Both the position numbers and the translations under genes were made by a program. From positions 1 through 58,412 of the forward strand of contig NZ_FQYM01000021.1 of assembly GCF_900141705.1 (NCBI RefSeq): DNA of 58,412 nt. The letters are read 5' to 3'. Source of the DNA: Fibrobacter sp. UWP2. GTDB lineage: Bacteria; Fibrobacterota; Fibrobacteria; Fibrobacterales; Fibrobacteraceae. Of the stretch, positions 8,632 through 17,152 are shown piece by piece (position 1 is the first letter of the stretch; each line of letters starts with the position of its first letter). The notes beneath the pieces were generated by a model. The model made no database searches and was not told the DNA's origin. It saw only the letters and a program-made list of their open reading frames with translations.

Positions 8632-9495
8632 CTAGATTCGCATCGAAATATCGAGCGCCTTCACGCTGTGCGTCAGCGCCCCGACCGATATGTAGTCGAG
8701 CCCGAGCGTCGCGATCTGCTTGGCGCGTTCCAGCGTCATGTTGCCGCTGCCCTCGACCAGGCATTTGTCGCCGCTTTCCTTGATAATCTTCAAGGCGTCG
8801 GCCATCATTTCGTTGCTCATGTTGTCGAGCATAATCACGTCCACGCCCTTGTTCAAAAGCGCACGGAGCTGGTCAAAGTTTTCGACTTCCATCTCGACCA
8901 TCAAATTCTTGGTATTGTGGGCACGGACCACTTCCAAAGCCTGGAGCACACCACCGGCGGCCGCAATGTGGTTGTCCTTCACAAGCACCATGTCAAAAAG
9001 GCCCATGCGGTGGTTAGAACCGCCGCCCACGCGCACCGCGTACTTTTGCAAAGTACGGAATCCAGGAACGGTCTTGCGGGTATCGAGCACCTTCGTCTTG
9101 CCGCCCTTCAGGGCTTCTTGGAACCTGTGGGCGACTGTCGCCACACCACTCAACTGCTGGACAAAATTCAAGAGCGTGCGCTCGCCCGTCAAAAGCTCAT
9201 GCGTCGTCCCGTCGAGTTCCGCGATCAGGTCGCCGGGTTTCACCACGTCGCCGTCCTTTTTGTGGAGCGTCACGGAGGTCTTCGCCTTCAGTTCCTGGAA
9301 CACGAGTTCAATCACCGGGAGGCCCGCAAGTACGCCGTCTTCTTTTGCAATCAGGCGGGCATGCTGCTTTTGGTCGCTGGGGATGGTCCACTCGCTTGTC
9401 ACGTCGCCCGTGCGCACATCCTCGGCAAGCGCCAAGCGAATCATAGTGAGGGCATCTTCTACAGGGAATTTAGGTGTTGAGTTATCACCGTACAT
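8632..9495 (-). CDS. nadC: Nicotinate-nucleotide pyrophosphorylase (quinolinate phosphoribosyltransferase)
   Basis: The 287-residue enzyme shows the NadC pattern: LAEDVRTGDVTSEW, the conserved stretch GERTLLNFVQQLSGVAT, LDTRKTVPGFRTLQKYAVRVGG and HRMGLFDMVLVKDNHI, then VEMEVENFDQ and the VIMLDNM strand. It makes nicotinate mononucleotide from quinolinate and PRPP in NAD synthesis. The ATG has AAGGAG ten bases upstream. It starts two bases after the stop of the sugar transferase gene, so the two are probably one transcript although their pathways are unrelated. nadA and nadB are not in the window. Confidence 0.94.
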   Translation of the reverse strand: MYGDNSTPKFPVEDALTMIRLALAEDVRTGDVTSEWTIPSDQKQHARLIAKEDGVLAGLPVIELVFQELKAKTSVTLHKKDGDVVKPGDLIAELDGTTHELLTGERTLLNFVQQLSGVATVAHRFQEALKGGKTKVLDTRKTVPGFRTLQKYAVRVGGGSNHRMGLFDMVLVKDNHIAAAGGVLQALEVVRAHNTKNLMVEMEVENFDQLRALLNKGVDVIMLDNMSNEMMADALKIIKESGDKCLVEGSGNMTLERAKQIATLGLDYISVGALTHSVKALDISMRI

Positions 9496-9497
9496 TT

Positions 9498-10949
9498 CTA
9501 CTGCGCTCCTTTTCCGGTCAGCACTACGTAAACCGTACGCACGAGAATCTGGAAATCCAAGAGCAGGCTCATGTTCTCGTAATAGTACATGTCGTACTGC
9601 AACTTGATTTGCACGTCCTCAATGCTGGTGTCGTAATGGTGACGTACTTGCGCCCAGCCCGTAAGACCAGGCTTCATTTTGAGGCGGCTAATGTAAAACG
9701 GAATCTGTTCGCGGAGCTTGCCAATGAACACGGCTCGTTCGGGGCGGGGGCCCACCATGCTCATGTCGCCCTTGAGCACGCACAAAATTTGCGGAAGTTC
9801 GTCAATGCGGGTCTTGCGAAGGAACTTGCCTATCTTGGTTATGCGCGGGTCATCTTTGGTAGCCCACTGCGCACCGAACTTTTCGGCATCGGTACGCATG
9901 GTGCGGAACTTGTAAACCGTAAAGGGTTTGCCGTACAAACCGATACGCTCTTGCGAATAAAAAATCGGACCGCGGTCGTTCAACTTGATGGCGATGGCGG
10001 CAAAAATGCAAAGCGGCAACGAGCAAAGCCCAAGGAAGGCGCCGAACACAATGTCGATGATGCGCTTGACTCGCACCTGCCAGGGCGGCATGGTAAACGC
10101 GAAAAGTTCCTGCAATTCAAAGCCGTGGACCAGGTTGCCCTTGAACTGGCCGTTCACCACGGGGTACAGCTCAGGAACCACGTAAATATGGATAGGCAGT
10201 TCGCAAACCCATACCAATACGCGCATAATCTCTTGCGGCGAGGCACTGTCGTGGGCGATGATGATGCCGCTCACCTTGTGCTCTTTGACCAGCGTCGGCA
10301 AATCGGAATACTTACCCAAAACAGGGACTCCCGCAAATTCATGCGGAATCACCTGGAAGCGTTCATCCACAAAGCCCACCACACGCTGACCACGAGCAGG
10401 CGTCTTCGCCAAGTCCTCGGCGATCTTCTTGCCCGCCTCGGTCGCACCCAAAACCAGCATATTGTTGGCGCCGTAACCCAGGCGAAGGAGCCCGCGAAGG
10501 CACCAATAAATGGCCATGCGAAACGCCGAGACCAAAGCCAGGGCAAGACCGCCATAGATAAATATCCACGGGAATCTCGAACCGTACAGGTAATCCTGGT
10601 TCAACGGCTGGTTCGTAAAAATTTTGCCCAAGAACTCAGCTCCGAACAAGCCGATAATCACAAGGACAATGCCAACCACAATCGCGCGAAGCACGCGCAA
10701 AATCTGGTGAGTCCTCGAGAGCAGCAGCCAGGAACGGTAAAGTCCCGCACAGGTAAACAACAGGAGCCACCCCACGTTGAGGACAATCCCCATGTACATG
10801 TACTGGTCAAAAGTCTTGCTCGGGTCAAACTTGTCGGCGATCCAGCCACTGTGGAACTGCACCCAGAACGCCAAGACGAAACAAATCGACAAGGCGACAA
10901 AGTCCGAAAGGACCAACAAGATGCGTTCCAATGTAGTAGCCCGAATCAT
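9498..10949 (-). CDS. Exopolysaccharide polyprenyl glycosylphosphotransferase (WbaP/WcaJ type)
   Basis: The 483-residue protein has the standard architecture: several N-terminal membrane helices (about 10-130), a soluble nucleotide-binding-like domain (VLGATEAGKKIAEDL near 170-185), another membrane helix, and the C-terminal bacterial sugar transferase domain with YKFRTM, KIGKFLRKTRIDELPQ, KGDMSMVGPRPE and KPGLTGWAQVR. It attaches the first sugar-1-phosphate to undecaprenyl phosphate at the inner membrane and so starts capsule, exopolysaccharide or O-antigen units. A GAGG ribosome-binding site lies before the ATG. A second transferase with the same catalytic domain lies on the other strand at 12432, separated by hom. 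Confidence 0.9.
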   Translation of the reverse strand: MIRATTLERILLVLSDFVALSICFVLAFWVQFHSGWIADKFDPSKTFDQYMYMGIVLNVGWLLLFTCAGLYRSWLLLSRTHQILRVLRAIVVGIVLVIIGLFGAEFLGKIFTNQPLNQDYLYGSRFPWIFIYGGLALALVSAFRMAIYWCLRGLLRLGYGANNMLVLGATEAGKKIAEDLAKTPARGQRVVGFVDERFQVIPHEFAGVPVLGKYSDLPTLVKEHKVSGIIIAHDSASPQEIMRVLVWVCELPIHIYVVPELYPVVNGQFKGNLVHGFELQELFAFTMPPWQVRVKRIIDIVFGAFLGLCSLPLCIFAAIAIKLNDRGPIFYSQERIGLYGKPFTVYKFRTMRTDAEKFGAQWATKDDPRITKIGKFLRKTRIDELPQILCVLKGDMSMVGPRPERAVFIGKLREQIPFYISRLKMKPGLTGWAQVRHHYDTSIEDVQIKLQYDMYYYENMSLLLDFQILVRTVYVVLTGKGAQ

Positions 10950-10979
10950 ACCAACCTCAAATTACAAAAATGCGGGCGG

Positions 10980-12269
10980 TTAAGCCAAGAAGCGGATCAC
11001 CTGGCTCTTTTCGACAATTTCGGGCAGAGCGTCGATAGCGTCGACCGCCTTCGAGGTCTTGCAATCCTGGGTCTTTTCGGTGATTACCACGATAGAAACC
11101 TTACCCGGATCCTTCACGTTTTTCTGGATAATGGTTTCGATAGAAATCTTGTTTTCGGCCAGGATGCTCGTAATCTTGGCAAGCACACCGCAAGCGTCAC
11201 GGGAAGTGAAGCGCAGGTAGTAGCGAGATGTCGTTTCCGAAATCGGCACGAGCGTTGCAGAATTGTCGACATTGAACCAGCCCATCGGGAGTGCCTTACG
11301 GCTACCCTGGTCCACAGAGCGGGCCAAGGACACAAGGTCGGCCACCACGGCAGAAGCGGTCGGCAAGCGGCCAGCACCGGCGCCGGTCTGGACCGTTTCG
11401 CCCAGGTTGTCGCACTTGAGGTACACGGCATTGATCACGCCGTTCACATTCGAAAGCAGGTTGTCGTTAGAGACAAAGCACGGATGCACGCGGGCATCCA
11501 CGCGGTCGCCGTCGCGGTGGTAAATGCCGAGGAGCTTCACGCAGCAGCCGATTTCCTTGGCGAATGCGATATCCTGGGCGGTAATCTTCGAGATTCCGGT
11601 CACGTGAATCTTTTCGAAGTCCACGCGCTTGCCACTGCAGAGGCTAGCGAGGAGGGCCGTCTTGTGGGCGGAGTCGATGCCTTCGATATCGAAGGTCGGG
11701 TCGGCTTCGGCAAAACCGAGCTTCTGGGCATCCTTCAGGACCACGTCGAAGTCGAGGCCTTCGTCGGCCATGCGGCTCAGGATGTAGTTACAGGTACCGT
11801 TAATGATGCAGCTCAGGTGTTCCACCGTAGAGCCGAGCAGGCCTTCCTGCAGGCTGCGGATAATGGGGATGCCACCACCCACGGCTGCTTCGAACAGCAC
11901 GTGCAGGCCGTTCTTGGCTGCAAGCGGGAAAATTTCGTGACCATACTTGGCGAGGAGAGCCTTGTTGGCCGTCACCACATGCTTGCCGCTTTCGAGGGCG
12001 GCGAGGATCCACTTGCGCGGCATGTTATAGCCACCGGCAAGTTCCACGAGCACGTCGATATCGTTACCGGCAATCATCTCGTCGGCATTGGTCGAAACCT
12101 TGTAGCCCTTCGCCTTGTACGGGGCGACTTCTTCTTCGGACTTCGCGCAAATGCAAGCGAGTTCGAGTTCGACTCCGAGCTTTTCCTTGTACTCGGCAAT
12201 CTTCTGTTCCAGAATCTGAATGACACCGCCACCGACGGTTCCAGTACCAATTAAGCCAATACGCAGCAT
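10980..12269 (-). CDS. hom: Homoserine dehydrogenase with ACT domain
   Basis: The 429-residue enzyme begins MLRIGLIGTGTVGGGVIQIL (NADP-binding Rossmann loop). It continues with VVTANKALLAKYG, FEAAVGGGIPIIRSL, INGTCNYILSRM and EADPTFDIEGIDSAHK, and ends with an ACT regulatory domain (RDACGVLAKITSILAENKIS, about 345-420). It reduces aspartate semialdehyde to homoserine on the way to threonine and methionine; the ACT domain predicts threonine feedback. GGAG stands eight bases before the ATG. No aspartokinase is fused to it. Its upstream region, shared with the divergent sugar transferase gene, carries degenerate repeats. Confidence 0.94.
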   Translation of the reverse strand: MLRIGLIGTGTVGGGVIQILEQKIAEYKEKLGVELELACICAKSEEEVAPYKAKGYKVSTNADEMIAGNDIDVLVELAGGYNMPRKWILAALESGKHVVTANKALLAKYGHEIFPLAAKNGLHVLFEAAVGGGIPIIRSLQEGLLGSTVEHLSCIINGTCNYILSRMADEGLDFDVVLKDAQKLGFAEADPTFDIEGIDSAHKTALLASLCSGKRVDFEKIHVTGISKITAQDIAFAKEIGCCVKLLGIYHRDGDRVDARVHPCFVSNDNLLSNVNGVINAVYLKCDNLGETVQTGAGAGRLPTASAVVADLVSLARSVDQGSRKALPMGWFNVDNSATLVPISETTSRYYLRFTSRDACGVLAKITSILAENKISIETIIQKNVKDPGKVSIVVITEKTQDCKTSKAVDAIDALPEIVEKSQVIRFLA

Positions 12270-12311
12270 AATGCGTCTCCATTTTTGAATTTTACGGCGG
12301 TAAAGATAGAA

Positions 12312-12412
12312 ATTAGTGGTTAGTGGTTAGCGGCTAGTAATTAGTGATTGGTCAAAAAAATGACGCTTTTCTCATTTGCAATCCCGTTTACTAACCACTG
12401 TTTACTGACCAC
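12312..12412. repeat. Degenerate TTAGTGG-type short repeats in a divergent intergenic region
   Basis: Between hom and the sugar transferase gene, heptamer-like units (TTAGTGG TTAGTGG TTAGCGG CTAGTAA TTAGTGA) run from 12313 to 12350. An inverted set, CTAACCACTGTTTACTGACC, lies at 12391-12410. The two sets could pair as a long imperfect hairpin. The region must also contain both divergent promoters. Confidence 0.6.
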
Positions 12413-12431
12413 TTTTTCTAAATTACTTGAC

Positions 12432-13604
12432 ATGGAACAGGAAACCTCAAATCCAGCGATTGACAATCTGCTTAACGAGCAGAAATTGAAAAATATCGTC
12501 TATCCGGCACGCCTTTTCAGAACGCGCCTCAACGAGGAATTCCTGAGGGCGAACCGCACCCGCAGGCCATTCCTGTTCATCAAGATTTATTCCCACCAGT
12601 ACGACTTCCTCGGCTGGGGACGCCCGTCCCGCATTGTCGAAAAAACCTGGCGCATCAGCCTGCTCACCATGTTCTCGCACCTCCGCTTTATCGACGTGCT
12701 GGGCTACTTGAGCGACAGCAGCGGCATCGGCGTCATTCTGCTAAATTCTGATATGAGCACGCTGGAGGGAATCCGCAAGGAAATCCTCCACAAGCTGAAC
12801 GACGCCGGTCTTATCCAGGCGCTGAGGCACAGGCCAAAGAACCCCATATTCCAGGCCTACCTTTACTCGGGCCTCCAAGAAAAAGACAACCTGGAACTGG
12901 ACGAAAAGCTCAAGGAATTCAACAGCACCAACGGCAGTTTCTTTACGCTGGAACGCCTGAACCTTTCGGACATTTGGGAGCATCCGCACACCATCAAGTT
13001 CCGCCACGTCATTAAGCGTACTACTGACTTGATTTGCGCGAGCCTCGCCCTGATAATCCTTTCTCCCCTGCTGTTGTTCTGCGCTTTGGCAGTCAAGCTC
13101 AGCGACCCCAAGGGACCTGTCATATTCAAGCAGACCCGTGTCGGCAGGAACGGCAAGCTGTTCACCATGTACAAGTTCCGCAGCATGTACGTGGACGCCG
13201 AGGAGCGCAAAAAGGAGTTGATGGCCCAGAACGAGACTGGCGGCAAAACGTTCAAGATGAAGAACGACCCTCGCATTTACCCGTTCGGCCATGTGCTTCG
13301 TAAGTTCAGCTTGGACGAACTCCCGCAGCTGGTGAACATCATCAAGGGAGACATGTCTGTAGTGGGTCCACGTCCGCCTATCCCGTCCGAAGTGGCGGAA
13401 TACGAGCCGTGGCACCGTATGCGACTCTCCGTGACACCGGGGCTTACCTGCATTTGGCAGGTGAGCGGCCGCAGCAATATACCGTTCGAGGGTCAGATGC
13501 GCCTGGACAACGACTACATTCGCAGGGACGCCAAGCTCGGAGAAGACTTGAAGCTTATCCTCAAGACGTTCAAGGTCGTGTTCAAGGGCGATGGAGCGTA
13601 TTAA
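12432..13604 (+). CDS. Sugar transferase with degenerate GGDEF-like N-terminal domain
   Basis: The 390-residue protein starts MEQETSNPAI. Residues from about 205 to the end form the bacterial sugar transferase domain: one membrane hairpin, GPVIFKQTRVGRNGK, YKFRSMYVDAEERKK, LRKFSLDELPQL, KGDMSVVGPRPP and TPGLTCIWQVSGRS. The enzyme would prime undecaprenyl phosphate for polysaccharide synthesis. Instead of the usual five membrane helices the N-terminus is soluble and reads like a GGDEF fold that lost its active site: RRPFLFIKIYSHQYDF, then FIDVLGYLSDSSGIGVILLN where a cyclase would have R-x-x-D-x-x-GRxGGDEF. An upstream in-frame ATG at 12348 lies inside degenerate repeats, so 12432 is preferred, though no strong ribosome-binding site is visible. 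Confidence 0.82.
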   Translation: MEQETSNPAIDNLLNEQKLKNIVYPARLFRTRLNEEFLRANRTRRPFLFIKIYSHQYDFLGWGRPSRIVEKTWRISLLTMFSHLRFIDVLGYLSDSSGIGVILLNSDMSTLEGIRKEILHKLNDAGLIQALRHRPKNPIFQAYLYSGLQEKDNLELDEKLKEFNSTNGSFFTLERLNLSDIWEHPHTIKFRHVIKRTTDLICASLALIILSPLLLFCALAVKLSDPKGPVIFKQTRVGRNGKLFTMYKFRSMYVDAEERKKELMAQNETGGKTFKMKNDPRIYPFGHVLRKFSLDELPQLVNIIKGDMSVVGPRPPIPSEVAEYEPWHRMRLSVTPGLTCIWQVSGRSNIPFEGQMRLDNDYIRRDAKLGEDLKLILKTFKVVFKGDGAY

Positions 13605-14000
13605 GACCGCTCGCTCAGTACGTCGGATATCAAGACCTCCGGTTTTTCGCTCGCTCTCGGCTTCATCGCCGATTAATATCGGCGATTACGCCTCACGAAA
13701 GACCGCTCGCTCAGTACGTCGGATATCAAGACCTCCGGTTTTTCGCTCGCTCCCACCTAAAGGTCGCCATGTACACTAAGCGCTAAAGCGCAAGTGTCCA
13801 AAGGTCGGCTTCATCGCCGATTAATATCGGCGATTACGCCTCACGAAAGACCGCTCGCTCAGTACGTCGGATATCAAGACATCCGGTTTTTCGCTCGCTC
13901 CCACCTAAAGGTCGCCATGTACACTAAGCGCTAAAGCGCAAGTGTCCAAAGGTCGGCTTCATCGCCGATTAATATCGGCGATTACGCCTCACGAAAGACA
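13603..14000. repeat. Three tandem copies of a long composite repeat (149-bp period)
   Basis: Three modules recur. A (about 54 bp, with CGGATATCAAGACCTCCGG) starts at 13603, 13699 and 13848. B (about 50 bp, with ACACTAAGCGC TAAA GCGCAAGTGT) starts at 13753 and 13902. C (about 47 bp, with the stem CGCCGAT-TAAT-ATCGGCG) starts near 13656, 13804 and 13953. The order is A-C-A-B-C-A-B-C, so the period is 96 bp once and 149 bp after that. Copies differ by single bases (ACCTCC versus ACATCC). Every module can form hairpins. No gene is credible here; short open frames are repeats of the same text. Confidence 0.85.
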
Positions 14001-14144
14001 TTTCGGAACTTTCGGTTCCTCAATTGCTAGCAGGCGTTACTTTTGCTGCCAGAGTCTTGACATTTTCACAAGAAAAACCTCCATGCAAAAGGAGCGACGC
14101 CTATTTCTATTTATATTGTCAATAGACATTTAGGAGTCTGTGTT
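14001..14144 (+). promoter_or_regulatory. Leader region of the GH30 gene
   Basis: The stretch carries TTGACA (14057-14062) without a convincing -10 at the right distance, a CTCC/GGAG hairpin (14080-14095) and the 11-bp palindrome TATTGTCAATA near 14116. AGGAG stands eight bases before the ATG at 14145. The promoter cannot be placed with certainty. Confidence 0.3.
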
Positions 14145-16298
14145 ATGAAAACATCATTGATACCGGCAGCGTTGGCTGCATCGGCATTTTTCTCTTTCGC
14201 ACAAGCGCAAACCGCAGCGAACATCACCGTTGACCCCGCCACAACCAAGCAAAAAATCCTTGGCTTTGGCGCCGGCAGCGTCTACTACCAAAGCTGGATT
14301 ACCGCCATGGACGCCTCCATGCAAAAGGCATTCTACGACACCGCCTTCACCGGGCTGAACATCTCGTTCCTCCGCATTGGCAACTGGAAGCAAGAAGACA
14401 CCACCTCCATCGCCAACGACGTTGCCATCGTCAAGGCAGGCAAGGAACGTCTGGGCAACCACCTCAAAATCGAGATGTCCAGCTGGTCCGCCCCCGGCCG
14501 TTTAAAACCGAGCGGCAGCGTCAACGGCTCCGACGGTCACTCCAAGGGCGAGAAGACCCTCAAAACTTCAAGCTCCGACCCCTACGGCAAGTTCGTCTAC
14601 AGCGAGTTCGCCCATTGGTGGAAGACCTCCTACCAGACTTACGTGGACTTCGGCATCGCCCCGGACTACATCTCCCTCCAAAACGAGCCGGACATGGAAG
14701 CCACCTACGAAGAAACCTTGTTCGAACCGACCGAGACTTCCGAAATCGCCGGCTACAAGCAGGCGCTCCAGGCAGTCCGCGATTCCCTCAGCACGCTCGC
14801 CAACCCGCCCAAAATTATCGGCCCCGAACCGCTGGGCATCGGCTACAGCAACTTCGAGAAGTACGCAAAAGCTCTCGACGACAAGAACCTCGACGGCTAC
14901 GCCTACCACCTGTACCACGCCGGTGACGGCAACGACAACTCAGGAACCAACTACCTGAACCCGCAAAACTTCGCAAAGGCCATGAGCGACATCGCCGCAA
15001 GCTACGGCAGTGACGACAAGCCCATCATCATGACCGAATTCTGCACCATGGAAAACGCCATCCGCGAACAGGACATGCTCGGGCTCGCCCACATCATGCA
15101 GGTCGGTTTTACCAGCGGCAAGCTGAATGCCTACATCGCCTGGGAACTGTACTGGGGCGAAGAAAATGGTCAATTGATTGGCGTATGCCCCGGCGAAGGC
15201 TGGAGCGGTTGCAAAGAGGCAAAGATCTACATCAACCCCGAGTACCACGCCATGCGTCACTACTCCAAGTTCGTGAACCCGGGCTGGCGCGTCGTCTCGG
15301 CCACCACCACGACCTCGGATCTCTACACGGTCGCCTTCCGCAGCGCCGACTGCGACTCCATCTCGGTCATCGCCATCAACAAGAGTTCCTCCGCCATGAA
15401 GCTGACCACCAGCGTGAACGGCTACAACTCCGTCTACGCGGTGCAATCCGTCGAAAGCGGCGACAAGAGCAAGGCCATCGCCGCCACGGGTAATGACTTC
15501 AGCCTCCCGTCCAAGTCCATCACCACCATCGTGTTCACCACGAGCAACACCGCGGCGCTCACCTGCGAAGACTCCCCCATCGAAGATCCCTACATCGACC
15601 CGTCCACGCAGTTCGGCGACAGCCTCGTGATTGTGGACTTCACGCAGGAGTCCTCCGCCGGAACCTGGAGCAGCCCCGACAAGCTCGCCGCCGTTGAATT
15701 TGTCAATACCCCGCTCGATGGCATCAACAGCTATGTCAAGGTCCCGCTCGCCGGATGCGCCCAGGACGACTGCGGCTACCAGCACCAGCTCTACACCATC
15801 AAGGACGACATCATCGTCAAAAAGCCGCTCACCACCTGCACGGACCTCGTATTCACCATGCGTAGCCTCGACACCGAGGACGCCTCCGTGAACATCGGCG
15901 GCGCCGGCGGCAGCAGCTGGATCAACTACCAGTACGGCAACACCGCCCCCGCGGGCGAATGGGCCCAGGTCAGTGTCCCGCTCAAAAACGAGCTCGACTC
16001 CACAGGGCTCGCCTTTGGCTCCAAGCAGTTCAGCTTCAACAGCGACAACGCGGGCATCTACATCGCAAAGATCGTAGCGACCGGTTGCGGCGGCACCAGC
16101 GCCATCAAGCCGGCAAAGAAGTTCGCTGTGAACGACAGCCATTACCACGCACAGATCTTCGACCTCAACGGCAACCTCGTTTGGGAAGGCCTCAAGAGCG
16201 AAGCCCTCAATGCAAGCGGCTCGCTCCGCCTCGACGTGCGCCAGGGCGCCTATATCGTGAAGACAAAGGCTTCGACCATAAAGGCGCTGAAGAAATAG
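14145..16298 (+). CDS. Secreted GH30 glycoside hydrolase (xylanase-type) with CBM-like and sorting domains
   Basis: The 717-residue protein has a signal peptide (1-21, cut after AQA). Residues 25-470 are a GH30 (beta/alpha)8 barrel with its side beta domain: KQKILGFGAGSVYYQSW at the start, acid/base Glu181 in ISLQNEPDME and nucleophile Glu298 in IIMTEFC. Residues about 490-650 form a beta-sandwich that could be a carbohydrate-binding module (VIVDFTQESSAGTW). The last 55 residues (AQIFDLNGNLVWEG, GAYIVKT) are the C-terminal sorting-type domain of Fibrobacter secreted enzymes. GH30 enzymes of this form usually cut glucuronoxylan; beta-glucosidase-type relatives cannot be excluded. AGGAG lies eight bases before the ATG. 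A strong terminator follows. Confidence 0.88.
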   Translation: MKTSLIPAALAASAFFSFAQAQTAANITVDPATTKQKILGFGAGSVYYQSWITAMDASMQKAFYDTAFTGLNISFLRIGNWKQEDTTSIANDVAIVKAGKERLGNHLKIEMSSWSAPGRLKPSGSVNGSDGHSKGEKTLKTSSSDPYGKFVYSEFAHWWKTSYQTYVDFGIAPDYISLQNEPDMEATYEETLFEPTETSEIAGYKQALQAVRDSLSTLANPPKIIGPEPLGIGYSNFEKYAKALDDKNLDGYAYHLYHAGDGNDNSGTNYLNPQNFAKAMSDIAASYGSDDKPIIMTEFCTMENAIREQDMLGLAHIMQVGFTSGKLNAYIAWELYWGEENGQLIGVCPGEGWSGCKEAKIYINPEYHAMRHYSKFVNPGWRVVSATTTTSDLYTVAFRSADCDSISVIAINKSSSAMKLTTSVNGYNSVYAVQSVESGDKSKAIAATGNDFSLPSKSITTIVFTTSNTAALTCEDSPIEDPYIDPSTQFGDSLVIVDFTQESSAGTWSSPDKLAAVEFVNTPLDGINSYVKVPLAGCAQDDCGYQHQLYTIKDDIIVKKPLTTCTDLVFTMRSLDTEDASVNIGGAGGSSWINYQYGNTAPAGEWAQVSVPLKNELDSTGLAFGSKQFSFNSDNAGIYIAKIVATGCGGTSAIKPAKKFAVNDSHYHAQIFDLNGNLVWEGLKSEALNASGSLRLDVRQGAYIVKTKASTIKALKK

Positions 16299-16326
16299 TT
16301 ACTAGAATATCTGGTATCGAACTTAA

Positions 16327-16370
16327 AAACAGAAAGCCTCCGTTGTTAGACGGAGGCTTTCTGTTTTTGT
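16327..16370. terminator. Bidirectional rho-independent terminator
   Basis: ACAGAAAGCCTCCGT (16329-16343) and ACGGAGGCTTTCTGT (16350-16364) form a perfect 15-bp stem with loop TGTTAG, flanked by A-runs and T-runs on both sides. It ends the GH30 gene and the convergent gene at 16389. Confidence 0.95.
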
Positions 16371-16388
16371 GGCGCTTTAGCGACGCTA

Positions 16389-17027
16389 TCACCCCTCTTC
16401 CATGGCTTCCTTGAATTCGTCGACAATGGCGATGTATTCGTCGATTTTGTCTTCCTTGCTATTCAAGTGGTTGAGGATTTGCTCCAGGTGTTCCTTGTTG
16501 AACACGGCCTTGAGCTGGCGGCTGGCGTGGCCCTTGTAGCCCCATTCCTTGAGGATCTCGTCGGTCACCACAAAGGAGTCGTCCATGGAGACAAAGCGCA
16601 TGGGACCCCACACGGCATAGTTGTGTTCCAACTGCATGCTTTCGGGTTCCGGCAATTCCGGGTTCGCCATATAGCGCTGGATATGGCGGGTACGCACGTC
16701 CTTGATCTTGTCGATACGCATGTAGCCCATAATCAAATACTTGTTGCGCATTTCGGAATCGCTCAGACCCTCGTAGCGAGTTCCAAAAAGAATGTAACGG
16801 CTCTTCGCTTTCACAATGGCGTTGATGTTCTTCACATTGCAGCAGCTCATTAGGCCGTAGGTGCTCGTTTCATAGTTCGGTTCGTAAAAGAAACCCTTGC
16901 CATTTTCGTTCATCTGGTCACGGACCGGCATTTCGGACTGGTGACTCGTTTCAACATAAAGCAGGCTTCCGGCAGCGTTGCCGCGATAGTCTTGCCAACC
17001 TTCGAGATTAATCTGTGTTTTCGGCAT
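16389..17027 (-). CDS. Conserved-looking protein of unknown function
   Basis: The 212-residue soluble protein (MPKTQINLEGW...) has no signal peptide or membrane segment. Its middle (SRYILFGTRYEG, KYLIMGYMRIDKIKDVR) has the strand pattern of small beta-barrel folds such as PUA/EVE-like domains. The C-terminal 60 residues are helical and charged, rich in Glu and Lys. I do not recognise a family. The ATG at 17027 is preferred over a TTG five codons upstream; only a weak GAGTGG precedes it. It is a single-gene unit: a bidirectional terminator lies behind it, and a 7-bp inverted repeat (17065-17080) lies in its promoter region. Confidence 0.6.
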   Translation of the reverse strand: MPKTQINLEGWQDYRGNAAGSLLYVETSHQSEMPVRDQMNENGKGFFYEPNYETSTYGLMSCCNVKNINAIVKAKSRYILFGTRYEGLSDSEMRNKYLIMGYMRIDKIKDVRTRHIQRYMANPELPEPESMQLEHNYAVWGPMRFVSMDDSFVVTDEILKEWGYKGHASRQLKAVFNKEHLEQILNHLNSKEDKIDEYIAIVDEFKEAMEEG

Positions 17028-17064
17028 TTCTATTCCACTCAAAAAGGTGATACCCTACCAAACC

Positions 17065-17080
17065 GCCGACCGAGGTCGGC
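17065..17080. promoter_or_regulatory. Inverted repeat upstream of the unknown gene
   Basis: GCCGACC GA GGTCGGC is a perfect 7-bp inverted repeat, 38 bases before the ATG at 17027. It could be a repressor site or an mRNA leader hairpin. The remainder of 17028-17152 is AT-rich and must hold the promoter. Confidence 0.35.
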
Positions 17081-17152
17081 AGTTCGATAATAAAAATACA
17101 AGCGGACCCAAACAGGTTCGTCAGTAACATTTAGCAAAATAATATTTAAGGG

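Noticed and set aside
7279-9480. Long plus-strand open frame opposite the antiporter and nadC
   Set aside because: Low-complexity Arg/His-rich translation and spans two well-supported antisense genes.
9474-12254. Long open frame on the plus strand (about 926 codons)
   Set aside because: It lies antisense to nadC, the sugar transferase and hom, all of which have clear motifs; it arises from codon bias of those genes.
13603-14000. CRISPR array
   Set aside because: Modules are 47-54 bp and everything repeats, so there are no unique spacers; no cas gene is near.
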